NCBI GenBank assembly: GCA_964581465.1
Contig: CAZOOP010000042.1
Span: 1-35,031, forward strand
DNA length: 35,031 nucleotides
Origin: WJMB01 sp964581465
GTDB taxonomy: Bacteria > RBG-13-66-14
Direction: 5' to 3'
The notes under the pieces are model-generated. The model was not told where the DNA came from and ran no database searches. It worked only from the letters and a program-made list of their open reading frames with translations. The number at the start of each line of letters is the position of its first letter. Position 1 is the stretch's first letter. This document shows positions 15,251-23,003 of this stretch, piece by piece. The position numbers and the translations under genes were made by a program.

Positions 15251-15490
15251 ATGGCCATCGACACCCCCGAAGAAGCCCAGGCCCTGGCCGAGAAGCTGAT
15301 CGACGAACTGCTGGCCACCGCCGATCCCGAGCAGCTCGAGCAGGCCCGCCAGATGGGCATGGTTCTTTCCCTCTTCAACGATCAGGTCGAGCAGGCCCGG
15401 GCCGCCTACAACGAGCAGACCGCGGACGGGTTGGACGGACGTGAGGATATTTTCGAGAACGTGGTCACGCACAAGCTGCGCGGTGTTTAG
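15251..15490 (+). CDS. Small acidic helical protein of unknown function
   Basis: A 79-residue protein with a very good ribosome-binding site (AGGAGGAAAGC, then ATG at 15251), which is the main reason to call it. It is acidic and mostly helical: TPEEAQALAEKLIDELLATA, DPEQLEQARQMGMVLSLFN, then a short tail. There is no signal peptide, membrane helix or cysteine. I do not recognise a family. It stands alone, 222 nt after the LptF/G gene. A small 6-bp hairpin (GCGGCC/GGCCGC, 15546-15561) follows without a T tract. Confidence 0.6.
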   Translation: MAIDTPEEAQALAEKLIDELLATADPEQLEQARQMGMVLSLFNDQVEQARAAYNEQTADGLDGREDIFENVVTHKLRGV

Positions 15491-15869
15491 GGGCCGGGAT
15501 AGAACAAGGATGAAGCCATACAATCTTGTCAGATTCGCATTACGGGCGGCCTGGAGGCCGCTTGATGATCTTCAGGTCTGGTGATCAACCACTCGGGTTG
15601 CCGTTCTCGATACGGGCGGTTGTTCGAGCCGCTGACTGAGCGGATGGGCGTCGCCTTGCGGCCGGCAGGACGCTGATGCGCGAGGACGTGTCCGCCCATC
15701 GCCGACCGGTATCCAATTTGGCACTGAATGATTCCGATGTGAGTCGAACCGCCATATCAGACCTAAGCAACGACTGATAGGGGACTTGGTTGGCACTTCC
15801 CTTTATTCAACCTCATCAAGTGTTGATGAACAGCGGCTGTTAACCGCAACAGGCCAGGATGGAGTGTTG
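15491..15869. other. Spacer without a recognisable gene
   Basis: Holds the weak hairpin at 15546-15561 and, near its end, GCGGctgttaaCCGC (15832-15846), which chances to resemble a tRNA-Asn anticodon arm but has no other tRNA parts. No gene seen. Confidence 0.45.
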
Positions 15870-16997
15870 ATGCGCATCGCCCTCTGCGGCTGCGGAAAGA
15901 TGGGCCGCGCCGTCGCCCGGGATTGTCTGGCTCGAACCGACCTGGTCGAGCTGCGCCTGGCCGACGCCGCTCACGAACGACTGAACCGGCTGACCGTTGA
16001 ACTCGGTGACCCCCGGGTGAGTCCCCGGGAGCTGAACGCCGCTGATACCGCCGCCGTGCGCGACTTCGCCGCCGGCTGCGCGGTCCTGATCAGCGGGGTC
16101 TCCTACAGCTTCAACCCCGCTCTGGCCCGGGCGGCCGTCGACGCCGGCTGCCACTTCATCGACATGGGCGGCAACAACGATGCCGTCGCCCGGGAGCTGG
16201 CCCTGGACGACGACGCCCGCCGGGCCGGTGTGGCTTTGGTTCCCGACATGGGGCTGGCTCCGGGTTTGGTCAACGTGCTGACCCGGGAGGCCTTCGAGCG
16301 CCTGGGCGGTCTCGACGAAGCCCGCCTCTACGTCGGCGGCCTGCCGCGCAACCCCCGGGGGGAGTGGCGCTACGAGGCGGTCTTCTCGGCCACGGGGCTG
16401 ATCAACGAATACCGGGAGCCCTGCCTGGTGCTGCGCGACGGCGAGCCGCGGGAAGTCGCCCCACTGACCGAGGTCGAAGCGCTCGAGCACCCGGTCCTCG
16501 GTGAGCTCGAGGCCTTCCATACCTCGGGGGGTTCCTCGACGCTGCCCACCACCTACGCCGGCCGGGTGCGGACCCTGGAATACAAGACTCTGCGCTACCC
16601 GGGGCACGCCCGCTTGGCGCGGGCGCTCTTCGAGCTGGGTCTCGACGACGAGGACACCGTCGAACTCGGCGGCTGCCGCGTCCGACCCCGCGACCTCCTC
16701 GAGGAGCGTATCGGTCGCCGGCTGGCCCCCGTCGGTGAAGACCTGGTCGTCCTGACGGCCCGCTTCCGCGGCCCCGGCGGCGCGTTGCGGGTCGAGCTGC
16801 TGGACTACGCCGACGCCGCGAGCGGCCTCTCGGCGATGATGCGCTGCACCGGCTTCCCCGTCGCCGTCACGGCGCAGCTCCTGGCCCGGGGGGAGATCAG
16901 CGTTCCCGGCGCGCTGACCCCGGAGCGCCTTCCGCCGCGACCCATCCTGGACGGCCTGGCCGAGCGCGGTCTCGACCTGGTCTTCCACGAGGCTTGA
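15870..16997 (+). CDS. Saccharopine dehydrogenase family oxidoreductase (lysine 6-dehydrogenase-like)
   Basis: NAD(P)-dependent enzyme of 375 residues. The N-terminal Rossmann fold starts MRIALCGCGKMG with the GxGxxG at 7-12. The second strand pattern SGVSYSFNPALARAAVDAGCHFIDMGGNN and the segment PDMGLAPGLVNVL are typical of the saccharopine dehydrogenase/lysine 6-dehydrogenase group, as is FHTSGGSSTLPTTY in the substrate domain. Members oxidise lysine or act on saccharopine; the exact substrate cannot be read from sequence. The start at 15870 has AGGATGGAG 5 nt upstream; a frame extending to 15786 adds 28 unstructured residues. Monocistronic in appearance. The left end of a repeat element begins 6 nt after the stop codon. 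Confidence 0.85.
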   Translation: MRIALCGCGKMGRAVARDCLARTDLVELRLADAAHERLNRLTVELGDPRVSPRELNAADTAAVRDFAAGCAVLISGVSYSFNPALARAAVDAGCHFIDMGGNNDAVARELALDDDARRAGVALVPDMGLAPGLVNVLTREAFERLGGLDEARLYVGGLPRNPRGEWRYEAVFSATGLINEYREPCLVLRDGEPREVAPLTEVEALEHPVLGELEAFHTSGGSSTLPTTYAGRVRTLEYKTLRYPGHARLARALFELGLDDEDTVELGGCRVRPRDLLEERIGRRLAPVGEDLVVLTARFRGPGGALRVELLDYADAASGLSAMMRCTGFPVAVTAQLLARGEISVPGALTPERLPPRPILDGLAERGLDLVFHEA

Positions 16998-17002
16998 CCT
17001 CC

Positions 17003-17987
17003 GTGATTATCACCCGCTCGTGGACCGGTGGGTATCGCTGGGCATCCTGAAACCTGAGCGGAGCAAGCCGGGGCGGTGAAAGCGGAGCTAGCCAGGCGGT
17101 CGTGTGCCGTTCGGATGTGCCGCGCTTTGCTCCCCGCTTCCGCAACGAGCGCTCATTGCTTGTCGGTGTTGCACTTCGGTGTTGCGTTGCACTAATGAGC
17201 CGAATGGAGGTTGAAAGACCGTCGAATCAAAGCTGTCTCAAGGGTGGAGTTTCCTCGGAGTCCCCTAGTCACCGCCGCTTTTAGGCGCTCTTTCAGGAAC
17301 GGAGAACCCTGAATCTACATGTTTAGTATCAACAGCTTACAATCGCGATCCGGTCCGAACTGGGTAAATGATCACACATTCAATTGGCTGTCATGTCCCG
17401 ACAGTCGATTTGTGGCAACAGACTTTGGCATCATGTACCCTGGGCGGACCGGCTCAGGCTGATTGTGGAGCGGTTTGCGGGACCGTTTCGCCCTTCCGGA
17501 AATGCTCCGCCTGCGGTTGAGAGCCCGCTTTGAACACCCTTAACGACTGTAAAAATGGCACTTATCAGCCAATGGCAACCCGCCGTCAGGTGTGGATGGA
17601 AGAATGCCGGTGGCGGAACACCTCCCCCAGCTCGCGTTTCGATTACCCGTCACTCTTCGGCTACCCTTATCATGACAGCTACCTGTAGCACATCATTAGT
17701 ATTATCAGCAGGATATGATAATGATCCGCTCCGAACAGGGTAGACGATCCCCAGGCTTTTACTCCGCAGGTGTTTGGGAGCGCCGGGATGCTGTCGATCC
17801 CGCCGGTTCGTCTGGAAGCATCAACCGGCGAATGCTAGTCTAAAAGCATGCTGTGTCTTTGTTTAGCCCTTGTATCAGCCGGGTGCCTAGCCGAGTAACA
17901 CCATCAGCGGAGCGCGAATCAAGAGCTAACCATTGGTAGCGGCTCTGGACAGCCATTGATATCGGTCCAGCTTCGTGTGATGATCCC
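17003..17987. mobile_element. Candidate 985-bp decayed element of the GGGATnATCAC family
   Basis: The left end GTGATTATCACCCGCTCGTG (from 17003) and the reversed right end GGGATCATCACACGAAGCTG (ending 17987) match at 19 of the first 27 positions, including a shared TGGACCG further in. About 1 kb is the size of an intact IS1595-type element, but I find no transposase sequence inside and no target duplication. It also holds two copies of a third short repeat (17347-17372 and 17723-17752). It may be a fully decayed IS or a nest of repeats. Confidence 0.45.
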
Positions 17988-18331
17988 ATCAGTCAAGTGT
18001 TTTCTTCCAGCGCCGCATGTAGTTGGTGTTACAGATAGGCTTGCTCGCCGCGAAGGGCTCACGGGAATCGCCGCTTGGGTAGGTTGCCTGGCGGGTCGAT
18101 CGACAGATCGACAGTCGGATTGGTCAGACCGCGCAGTTTTATCCACCGAACGTTCAGGTTGATACCCCTATCCGACACCGAGTCGCTTGACAAGCGGGAA
18201 GTTATCTGTAACTTTGAAAAGTGCCTGGATCGTCGCGATTCTCGTCTCCAGGGCCGTGTAACTTCATGATTGCCGCTAGAGCCGCTTCACGGCTTTATTA
18301 TCGTCATAACATCAGCACGAGGAGTTCCTTT
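17988..18331. other. Spacer upstream of the secreted protein gene
   Basis: No gene seen. TTGACA occurs at 18187-18192 and TATTAT at 18296-18301, but neither has a good partner at the right distance, so I do not place a promoter. A GAGGAG ribosome-binding site ends the spacer. Confidence 0.4.
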
Positions 18332-19855
18332 ATGACTAAACGGATCATTCTGCTCGTTATATCGTTGAGCTGTGTGGCTTTCGGGTTGGAGGCCATCGCC
18401 GTCCAGGCCGACGCCGCACCGTCGCATCAGCGTCACCTGGACGCCTACGAGCCCATCGTTCAGGGTTCCGGCGCCGGCTACGCCTTCTACGACTCGACCG
18501 AGGATGTGGATCCGCCTTTCCGCTATACTTTTTTCCGTCCCTTCGGTTCTCAGAGTTGGACCGGCGACAACGAGTACTGGACGACCACCCTGCCCTTCGA
18601 TTTCCGCTTCTGCGGCCAAGACTACCCGTCGGGCAGCACCATCTACATCAGCTCCAACGGCATCATCGGCTTCAGCGAAGAGGCCATGGACGACCCGGTC
18701 AACCAGAACCTGCCCAACCCCGACGCGCCCAACGGGATCATCGCCGCTTTCTGGGACGATCTCTACGCCGAGAAGATCTTCATCGACAATGTCCAGAAGT
18801 ACGAACTCGACGGTCTGGCCATCACCTTCCGCAAGATGTACTTCGCCGACGAGGCCCACGAGGATCAACTCCAGATCCAGGTAGTTCTCTACTCTTCCGA
18901 GGGCGAGGGCTACAACAACCGCGTCGAGATATACTACTATGACACCGTGGGAGATTCCTGGCGCGATTACGGCGCCAGCGCCACCGTCGGAATCGAGAAT
19001 CAGGACGGCAGCGAGGCCGCCCTCTACCTCTTCAACCAGCCCGACCTGACCGACCTTCTGGGTGTTCGCTTCATCGATCAGTTGTTGGTCGAAAGCCAGC
19101 TCGGCGCTTTCGATCTGCTAACTCCGGCCGATGGCGCCCAGATCGAGATCGGTGTTCCGACGACGTTCAGTTGGTCTGAGTCCGATTACAGCGGCTCCGG
19201 TGACCTGACCTACACCTTGCTGCTGGCCGACAACGAAGAGCTCACCGGCGCCCGTGAAATCGACGCCGGATCGGCGACCTCCCTCGAGGTGATCTTCGGC
19301 TCCTTCGACGTCGGTAACTGGTTCTGGAGCGTCGAGGTCGAGGAATCTCAGGGCGGCAACACCCGGCTGGCCGACAGCGTGCGCGGCTTCGAGGTCCTCA
19401 GCGATCCCGCCGACGCCGATGCGCCCACCGTCGGCTCCCAGTCTCCGGCTCCCGGAGCCTCCGATGTGCCCGGTGGTACGAATGTCGTCTTCCACCTCTA
19501 CGACGCCACCGCCGTTGATTCGAGCACCATCGCCTTCACCCTTGCCGGCGATGACGGCGGCGGCGGAGGCGGCGGAGTCCAGCCCGTTTCCCGGGACAAC
19601 AACCTCAGCACCGCCCCGCGAAGCGCCGGGGAGATATCCGGCACCCTGAACATCAACGATTCCAATCCCCAGGACGTCGTCTGCACCTTCACCCCGGACG
19701 CCGATCTGCCCACCGGCGATTACACCTGCACCGTGGCCGCCGGACTGGCCGACACCCTGGGCAACGCCACCACCGCGCCGGTCACCTGGACCTTCAGCAC
19801 CGCGGGCAGCGAGGTTGTCGAAACCTCCTGGGGCGCCCTGAAGGCCGATAACTAA
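18332..19855 (+). CDS. Secreted protein with Fn3-like and Big_5-type Ig domains
   Basis: A 507-residue exported protein. A signal peptide (about 1-28, hydrophobic IILLVISLSCVAFGL, likely cut after QADA) leads. Residues about 40-250 form a beta-rich domain with LPFDFRFCG and IYISSNGIIGF, a pattern seen in many bacterial surface proteins. A fibronectin-III-like domain (about 258-355; FDLLTPADG and TFSWSESD) and an SbsA-type Ig domain (about 361-490; DAPTVGSQSPAPGASDVP and WTFSTAG) follow. A Gly run (GDDGGGGGGG) interrupts the last domain. It ends VVETSWGALKADN, a short tail outside the Ig fold that might be a sorting or anchoring tag. The start at 18332 has GAGGAG upstream. A terminator follows at 19891. 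A structural or adhesive surface role is inferred; no catalytic motif is seen. Confidence 0.8.
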   Translation: MTKRIILLVISLSCVAFGLEAIAVQADAAPSHQRHLDAYEPIVQGSGAGYAFYDSTEDVDPPFRYTFFRPFGSQSWTGDNEYWTTTLPFDFRFCGQDYPSGSTIYISSNGIIGFSEEAMDDPVNQNLPNPDAPNGIIAAFWDDLYAEKIFIDNVQKYELDGLAITFRKMYFADEAHEDQLQIQVVLYSSEGEGYNNRVEIYYYDTVGDSWRDYGASATVGIENQDGSEAALYLFNQPDLTDLLGVRFIDQLLVESQLGAFDLLTPADGAQIEIGVPTTFSWSESDYSGSGDLTYTLLLADNEELTGAREIDAGSATSLEVIFGSFDVGNWFWSVEVEESQGGNTRLADSVRGFEVLSDPADADAPTVGSQSPAPGASDVPGGTNVVFHLYDATAVDSSTIAFTLAGDDGGGGGGGVQPVSRDNNLSTAPRSAGEISGTLNINDSNPQDVVCTFTPDADLPTGDYTCTVAAGLADTLGNATTAPVTWTFSTAGSEVVETSWGALKADN

Positions 19856-19890
19856 CCAACGGTTCACATCGCCCTTGTTGTAGACCGAAC

Positions 19891-19917
19891 AAAACGGGAC
19901 CTCAACGGTCCCGTTTT
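19891..19917 (+). terminator. Intrinsic terminator of the secreted protein gene
   Basis: AAAACGGGACC (19891-19901) pairs perfectly with GGTCCCGTTTT (19907-19917) around a 5-nt loop, 35 nt after the stop codon. The A/T ends give a T tract on both strands, so it may work in both directions, which suits the convergent UbiA gene. Confidence 0.8.
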
Positions 19918-20039
19918 CACTACTTGTTCTGGTTGACTCACCTGGGAACGTCGTCAACCTCAACTCCGACCAGGGTCCGGCTACCCATCGTCGTCGACGG
20001 TGCGGGGTCGACCGGCCCGGGCGGCCTGCGGATAGTCTC

Positions 20040-20939
20040 TCAACCCAGCAGTCCGGCGGTCCAGAGACGGTAAACGGCCCGCCCCAGCAGCAAAGCGCTC
20101 AGGCCGTAGAGCATAGCCTCCTTGAGCCAGCGCTGGACCTTTCCCGCGGCCGTCGGCCTGCCCAGGCCGTAGACGCCGATCACCAGCAGCGGCAGGGCCA
20201 GCCCCGCGCCCAGGGCCAGGGCGTCGAGCCAGCCGATGTCGCCGACGAGGTGGAAACCGATCAGGGCCGGGGTGACGGCGAAGGCCACGGCGGAAGCGAT
20301 CAGCCGGGTGAGCCGGGCGCCCAGTCGCACCGCCAGGGTGCGCGCGCCGGCTTCGCGATCGCCGGGCAGGTCCTCGACGTCCTTGTAGAGCTCGCGTGCC
20401 AGGTTGACCAGGAAGGCCAGGGCGGCGATGGGCAGCACGGCGGGGAGGTTTCCGGCGCCCAAGGCGCCGTAGGCCAAAGCCAGCGAGGTCATCAGGGCCA
20501 CGGCCAGGTTGCCGGGCAGGCCGGTGGGTTTGAGCCAGAGAGCGTAGACCAGGGAGAGGACGATGCAGAAGCCGACGATCCACAGTCCCGAGGTGGGTCC
20601 CAGCCAGGCCAGGCCGATCGCCCCCGCCCAGCAGAGCACCGCGAAGAGCGTCGCCGAGCCCGGTGAGAGCTCGCCGGCGGGCAGGGGCCGTTTCGGACGG
20701 TTGACGCGGTCGATGACCAGATCGCAGCGATCGTTGAGGGCGTAGCCGCCGGCGGCGACCAGCCCCAGGGCCAGGGCCGCGGGGAGGATCGTCCAGAAGA
20801 GACCACCGATGCCGGCCAGGGGACAGGCCCCCGGGGGTATCGCCAACACGCTCCCGACGAAGACCGCGACGACGATCAGCGACACGTTGCCCGGCCGGGC
20901 CAGACGCCACAGCGCGCCGAACTTGCCCCAGATGGTCAT
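20040..20939 (-). CDS. UbiA prenyltransferase, geranylgeranylglyceryl-phosphate geranylgeranyltransferase-like
   Basis: Membrane prenyltransferase of 299 residues with about eight or nine helices. Both Asp-rich Mg-diphosphate motifs are present: NDRCDLVID (69-77), followed by RVNRPKRPLPAGELS, and KDVEDLPGD (186-194) in ARELYKDVEDLPGDR. NRPxRPxPxG, the GNLAVALMTSLALAYG segment and the REhhKDhED pattern are close to archaeal-type digeranylgeranylglyceryl phosphate synthases. UbiA relatives for menaquinone, ubiquinone or tocopherol remain possible. The geranylgeranyl reductase lying upstream on the same strand supports an isoprenoid-lipid role. No clear ribosome-binding site precedes the ATG at 20939. 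A gap of 573 nt with a palindrome separates the two genes. Confidence 0.85.
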   Translation of the reverse strand: MTIWGKFGALWRLARPGNVSLIVVAVFVGSVLAIPPGACPLAGIGGLFWTILPAALALGLVAAGGYALNDRCDLVIDRVNRPKRPLPAGELSPGSATLFAVLCWAGAIGLAWLGPTSGLWIVGFCIVLSLVYALWLKPTGLPGNLAVALMTSLALAYGALGAGNLPAVLPIAALAFLVNLARELYKDVEDLPGDREAGARTLAVRLGARLTRLIASAVAFAVTPALIGFHLVGDIGWLDALALGAGLALPLLVIGVYGLGRPTAAGKVQRWLKEAMLYGLSALLLGRAVYRLWTAGLLG

Positions 20940-21083
20940 CGGGCCGCCGGCATCGGTTCGAGTACTGAGGTGTAAGTCGGCTTGTTCATGGGTCTTTAGT
21001 CCTCTTCCTGGCTGGACGGGAACGAGATTGCAACCTGTCGACTGTACTTGCCAATACTTGCGATGTCAGCATCTACCGATCAC

Positions 21084-21111
21084 ATTGTATGGAAACAAGA
21101 AGATATGCGAA
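21084..21111 (-). promoter_or_regulatory. Possible promoter of the UbiA gene
   Basis: On the minus strand TTCGCA (21111-21106), 16-bp spacer, TACAAT (21089-21084), about 145 nt before the ATG. The rest of 20940-21313 is AT-richer and shows no gene. Confidence 0.3.
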
Positions 21112-21313
21112 CTGCGGCTGGCTTTAGATCAATGTACTCATATATGCCTTGGCGGCGGCATTTGCATGCATCTAAGTGCAGCGATAACAATCGATAACGT
21201 CATGTGGAGCTAGAGGTTGTAAAAAACAGGGTGCTTGACGGCGCACCCGCTACGAACTTGGCGGAAGGCCGATGCTTCATCGAGTGCTCAGCCGTCGTCG
21301 CGCGGTCGCCGTT

Positions 21314-21501
21314 CCGGGAGACCTTTGCGATGCGTCGTCGGGGCAATCCACGCGCGTCGCGACCCGGCGCGAGGCGTTGGCACGTTTCTTGCGGAGTGCG
21401 CTGCGCCTCCGTCCGATACGCCGCGCCGCCCTGCTGCAAGAAACGTGCCAACGCCGGGCGTAGCGGAAGTCTCCGGCGGGAGTCCCGCAAAGGTCTCCCG
21501 G
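21314..21501. repeat. Long nested palindrome, copy 2 (188 bp)
   Basis: Outer arms of 16 bp (CCGGGAGACCTTTGCG, 21314-21329, and its inverse, 21486-21501) and inner arms of 20 bp (21373-21392 and 21436-21455) are perfect inverted repeats. The inner spacer is 43 bp. The inner arm contains TTGGCACGTTTCTTGC, identical to the palindrome at 12880-13109; the outer arms differ. It begins 11 nt after the stop codon of the geranylgeranyl reductase gene on the minus strand. Confidence 0.85.
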
Positions 21502-21512
21502 CGGTGTGGGCG

Positions 21513-22730
21513 TCAGAGCAGCTTGCGGACCTTCCAGAGCAGCCCCGGAGCGTGACGCAACACTTGGCGCAGCAGGCGTCCCACGGAGAACTCGCTCAGC
21601 TCGCCATCGGCGGCGGCCTCGGCGATGGCGGTGACGGCGCTGTCGAGTTCGTCGTCGGTGAGGCTGTCGACGAAGCCCTTGACCTTGGCCAGCTTGAGGT
21701 GTTCGCGACGGTGGCGCTGGATCCAGGCGCGTTGGTAGTCCTGAAGGTTATCGAGGGTGGGTTCGCGTCCGGCTGTCAGTGTGGCGCCTGCGGTCTCGGC
21801 GGCCAGTCGGCCGGCCTCGAGAGCCCAGTTGATGCCTGCTCCGGAGAAGGGGTCCACCTGTCCGACGGCGTCGCCGACGAGCATCACGCCGTCGCCGACG
21901 ATGCGTTTCGGCGGCGGTGTGCTGGGCACGCAGCCGTGTACGCGCTCCAGGATTGAGGCGCCGGGGTAGTGGGAATCCAGGAGGGCTTCGAGGTGCTCCA
22001 GGGCGGTGGCGTCCGAGGATTCGCCGCGCAGCCCCACGCCGATGTTGGCCCTTCCTGAGCCTTTGGGGAAGGCCCAGGCGTAACCCCGGGGCGCTATCCG
22101 GGACCCGAGGTGGAAGTAGACGCACCCCGGACGGAGGGAGTCGTCCAGACCGGCGGCCAGCACCTGGGCACAGGAGTGGAGCTCGTCGGTCTTCCAGGGA
22201 CCACGGAGTCCGGTCCAGCGGGCTGTTTTGGACTCGACGCCGTCGGCGCCGATCAGCACGCGGCAGTTGATGGTCTCGCCGCGTCCCTCGCGGCGCAGTT
22301 CGACGCGCCAGGTGCCGTCGGCGCGCTCGAGACCGACGGCCCGGGTCTTGACGCGCACTTCGGCGCCGGAGCGGGCGGCTCGTTCGGCCAGCATCAGGTC
22401 GAAGACCTTGCGCTCGAGGACGTAGCCGGTTCGTGGTCGCTGGAGACGCGCCCGCCGTCCCCCCGGAGAGACCAGTTCGCCCTCGTCGATACGGTCGGCC
22501 AGGTAGGATGGCGCGGGTTCGCCCTCGGGGCCGTCGGGAAAGAAGGCGGGATCCCCGCTCAACTCGGCGACGAAGCCCTCGCGGCCGACGGCCTCGGCGC
22601 AGCGAACCGGGAAGCCGACCTGTTGGCGTTTCTCGACGAGGAGCACCCGCAGGCCGCCGGCGGCGGCGTGGTGGGCCGCAGCGGCTCCGGACGGCCCGGC
22701 GCCGACAACGAGGATGTCCCAGCTTTCCAT
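21513..22730 (-). CDS. Geranylgeranyl reductase family flavoprotein
   Basis: FAD-dependent enzyme of 405 residues that saturates double bonds of geranylgeranyl chains. The N-terminal dinucleotide fold has VVGAGPSG (8-15) and an acidic ribose-binding strand end (VLLVEKR). GFPVRCAEAVG (39-49) has the Cys conserved in this family. GYAWAFPKG (about 222-230) and the second FAD motif VGDAVGQVDPFSGAGINWALEAGRLAAE (about 290-317) are diagnostic. A GGAG site lies upstream of the ATG at 22730. Relatives reduce chlorophyll, menaquinone or archaeal membrane lipid chains. With the UbiA gene downstream, the likely substrate is an isoprenoid ether or quinone lipid; this is inference. Confidence 0.9.
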   Translation of the reverse strand: MESWDILVVGAGPSGAAAAHHAAAGGLRVLLVEKRQQVGFPVRCAEAVGREGFVAELSGDPAFFPDGPEGEPAPSYLADRIDEGELVSPGGRRARLQRPRTGYVLERKVFDLMLAERAARSGAEVRVKTRAVGLERADGTWRVELRREGRGETINCRVLIGADGVESKTARWTGLRGPWKTDELHSCAQVLAAGLDDSLRPGCVYFHLGSRIAPRGYAWAFPKGSGRANIGVGLRGESSDATALEHLEALLDSHYPGASILERVHGCVPSTPPPKRIVGDGVMLVGDAVGQVDPFSGAGINWALEAGRLAAETAGATLTAGREPTLDNLQDYQRAWIQRHRREHLKLAKVKGFVDSLTDDELDSAVTAIAEAAADGELSEFSVGRLLRQVLRHAPGLLWKVRKLL

Positions 22731-22833
22731 TGTGTTTCTCCGCCTAGTTCCTCTCCCGCCGCCCCCGAGGCTCCGGGGCGGTCATGGGTGCGATCGCCGT
22801 CTGTTGAGTGATTGAGGTGGAGCTTACGTCTGG

Positions 22834-22842
22834 ATTATAGCA
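22834..22842 (-). promoter_or_regulatory. Extended -10 promoter of the geranylgeranyl reductase gene
   Basis: On the minus strand TGCTATAAT (22842-22834), a perfect extended -10, about 100 nt before the start codon. No good -35 is present. Confidence 0.55.
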
Positions 22843-22877
22843 GATGACGGCGCGGGACGCCCCGGATTCGGCCGCCC

Positions 22878-22906
22878 TTTACCTTTTACCCGTTCTGCGC
22901 TAAGAT
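22878..22906 (+). promoter_or_regulatory. Promoter of the rmlD-glycosyltransferase operon
   Basis: TTTACC (22878-22883), 17-bp spacer, TAAGAT (22901-22906). The predicted leader of about 90 nt holds a 9-bp hairpin (CCGTCGTTC/GAACGGCGG, 22951-22980) with a GGAGG in its loop. Confidence 0.4.
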
Positions 22907-23003
22907 ATGACCCTCTAGGCAGCGCCGTCTATTACACACTGAGCTAACGACCGTCGTTCCCGGAGGTTCGCGAACGGCGGATCGAATCACCAGGTGACAA
23001 TCG

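Noticed and set aside
15830..15850. Sequence like a tRNA-Asn anticodon arm (GCGGctgttaaCCGC)
   Set aside because: No acceptor, D or T arm surrounds it; a short chance inverted repeat.
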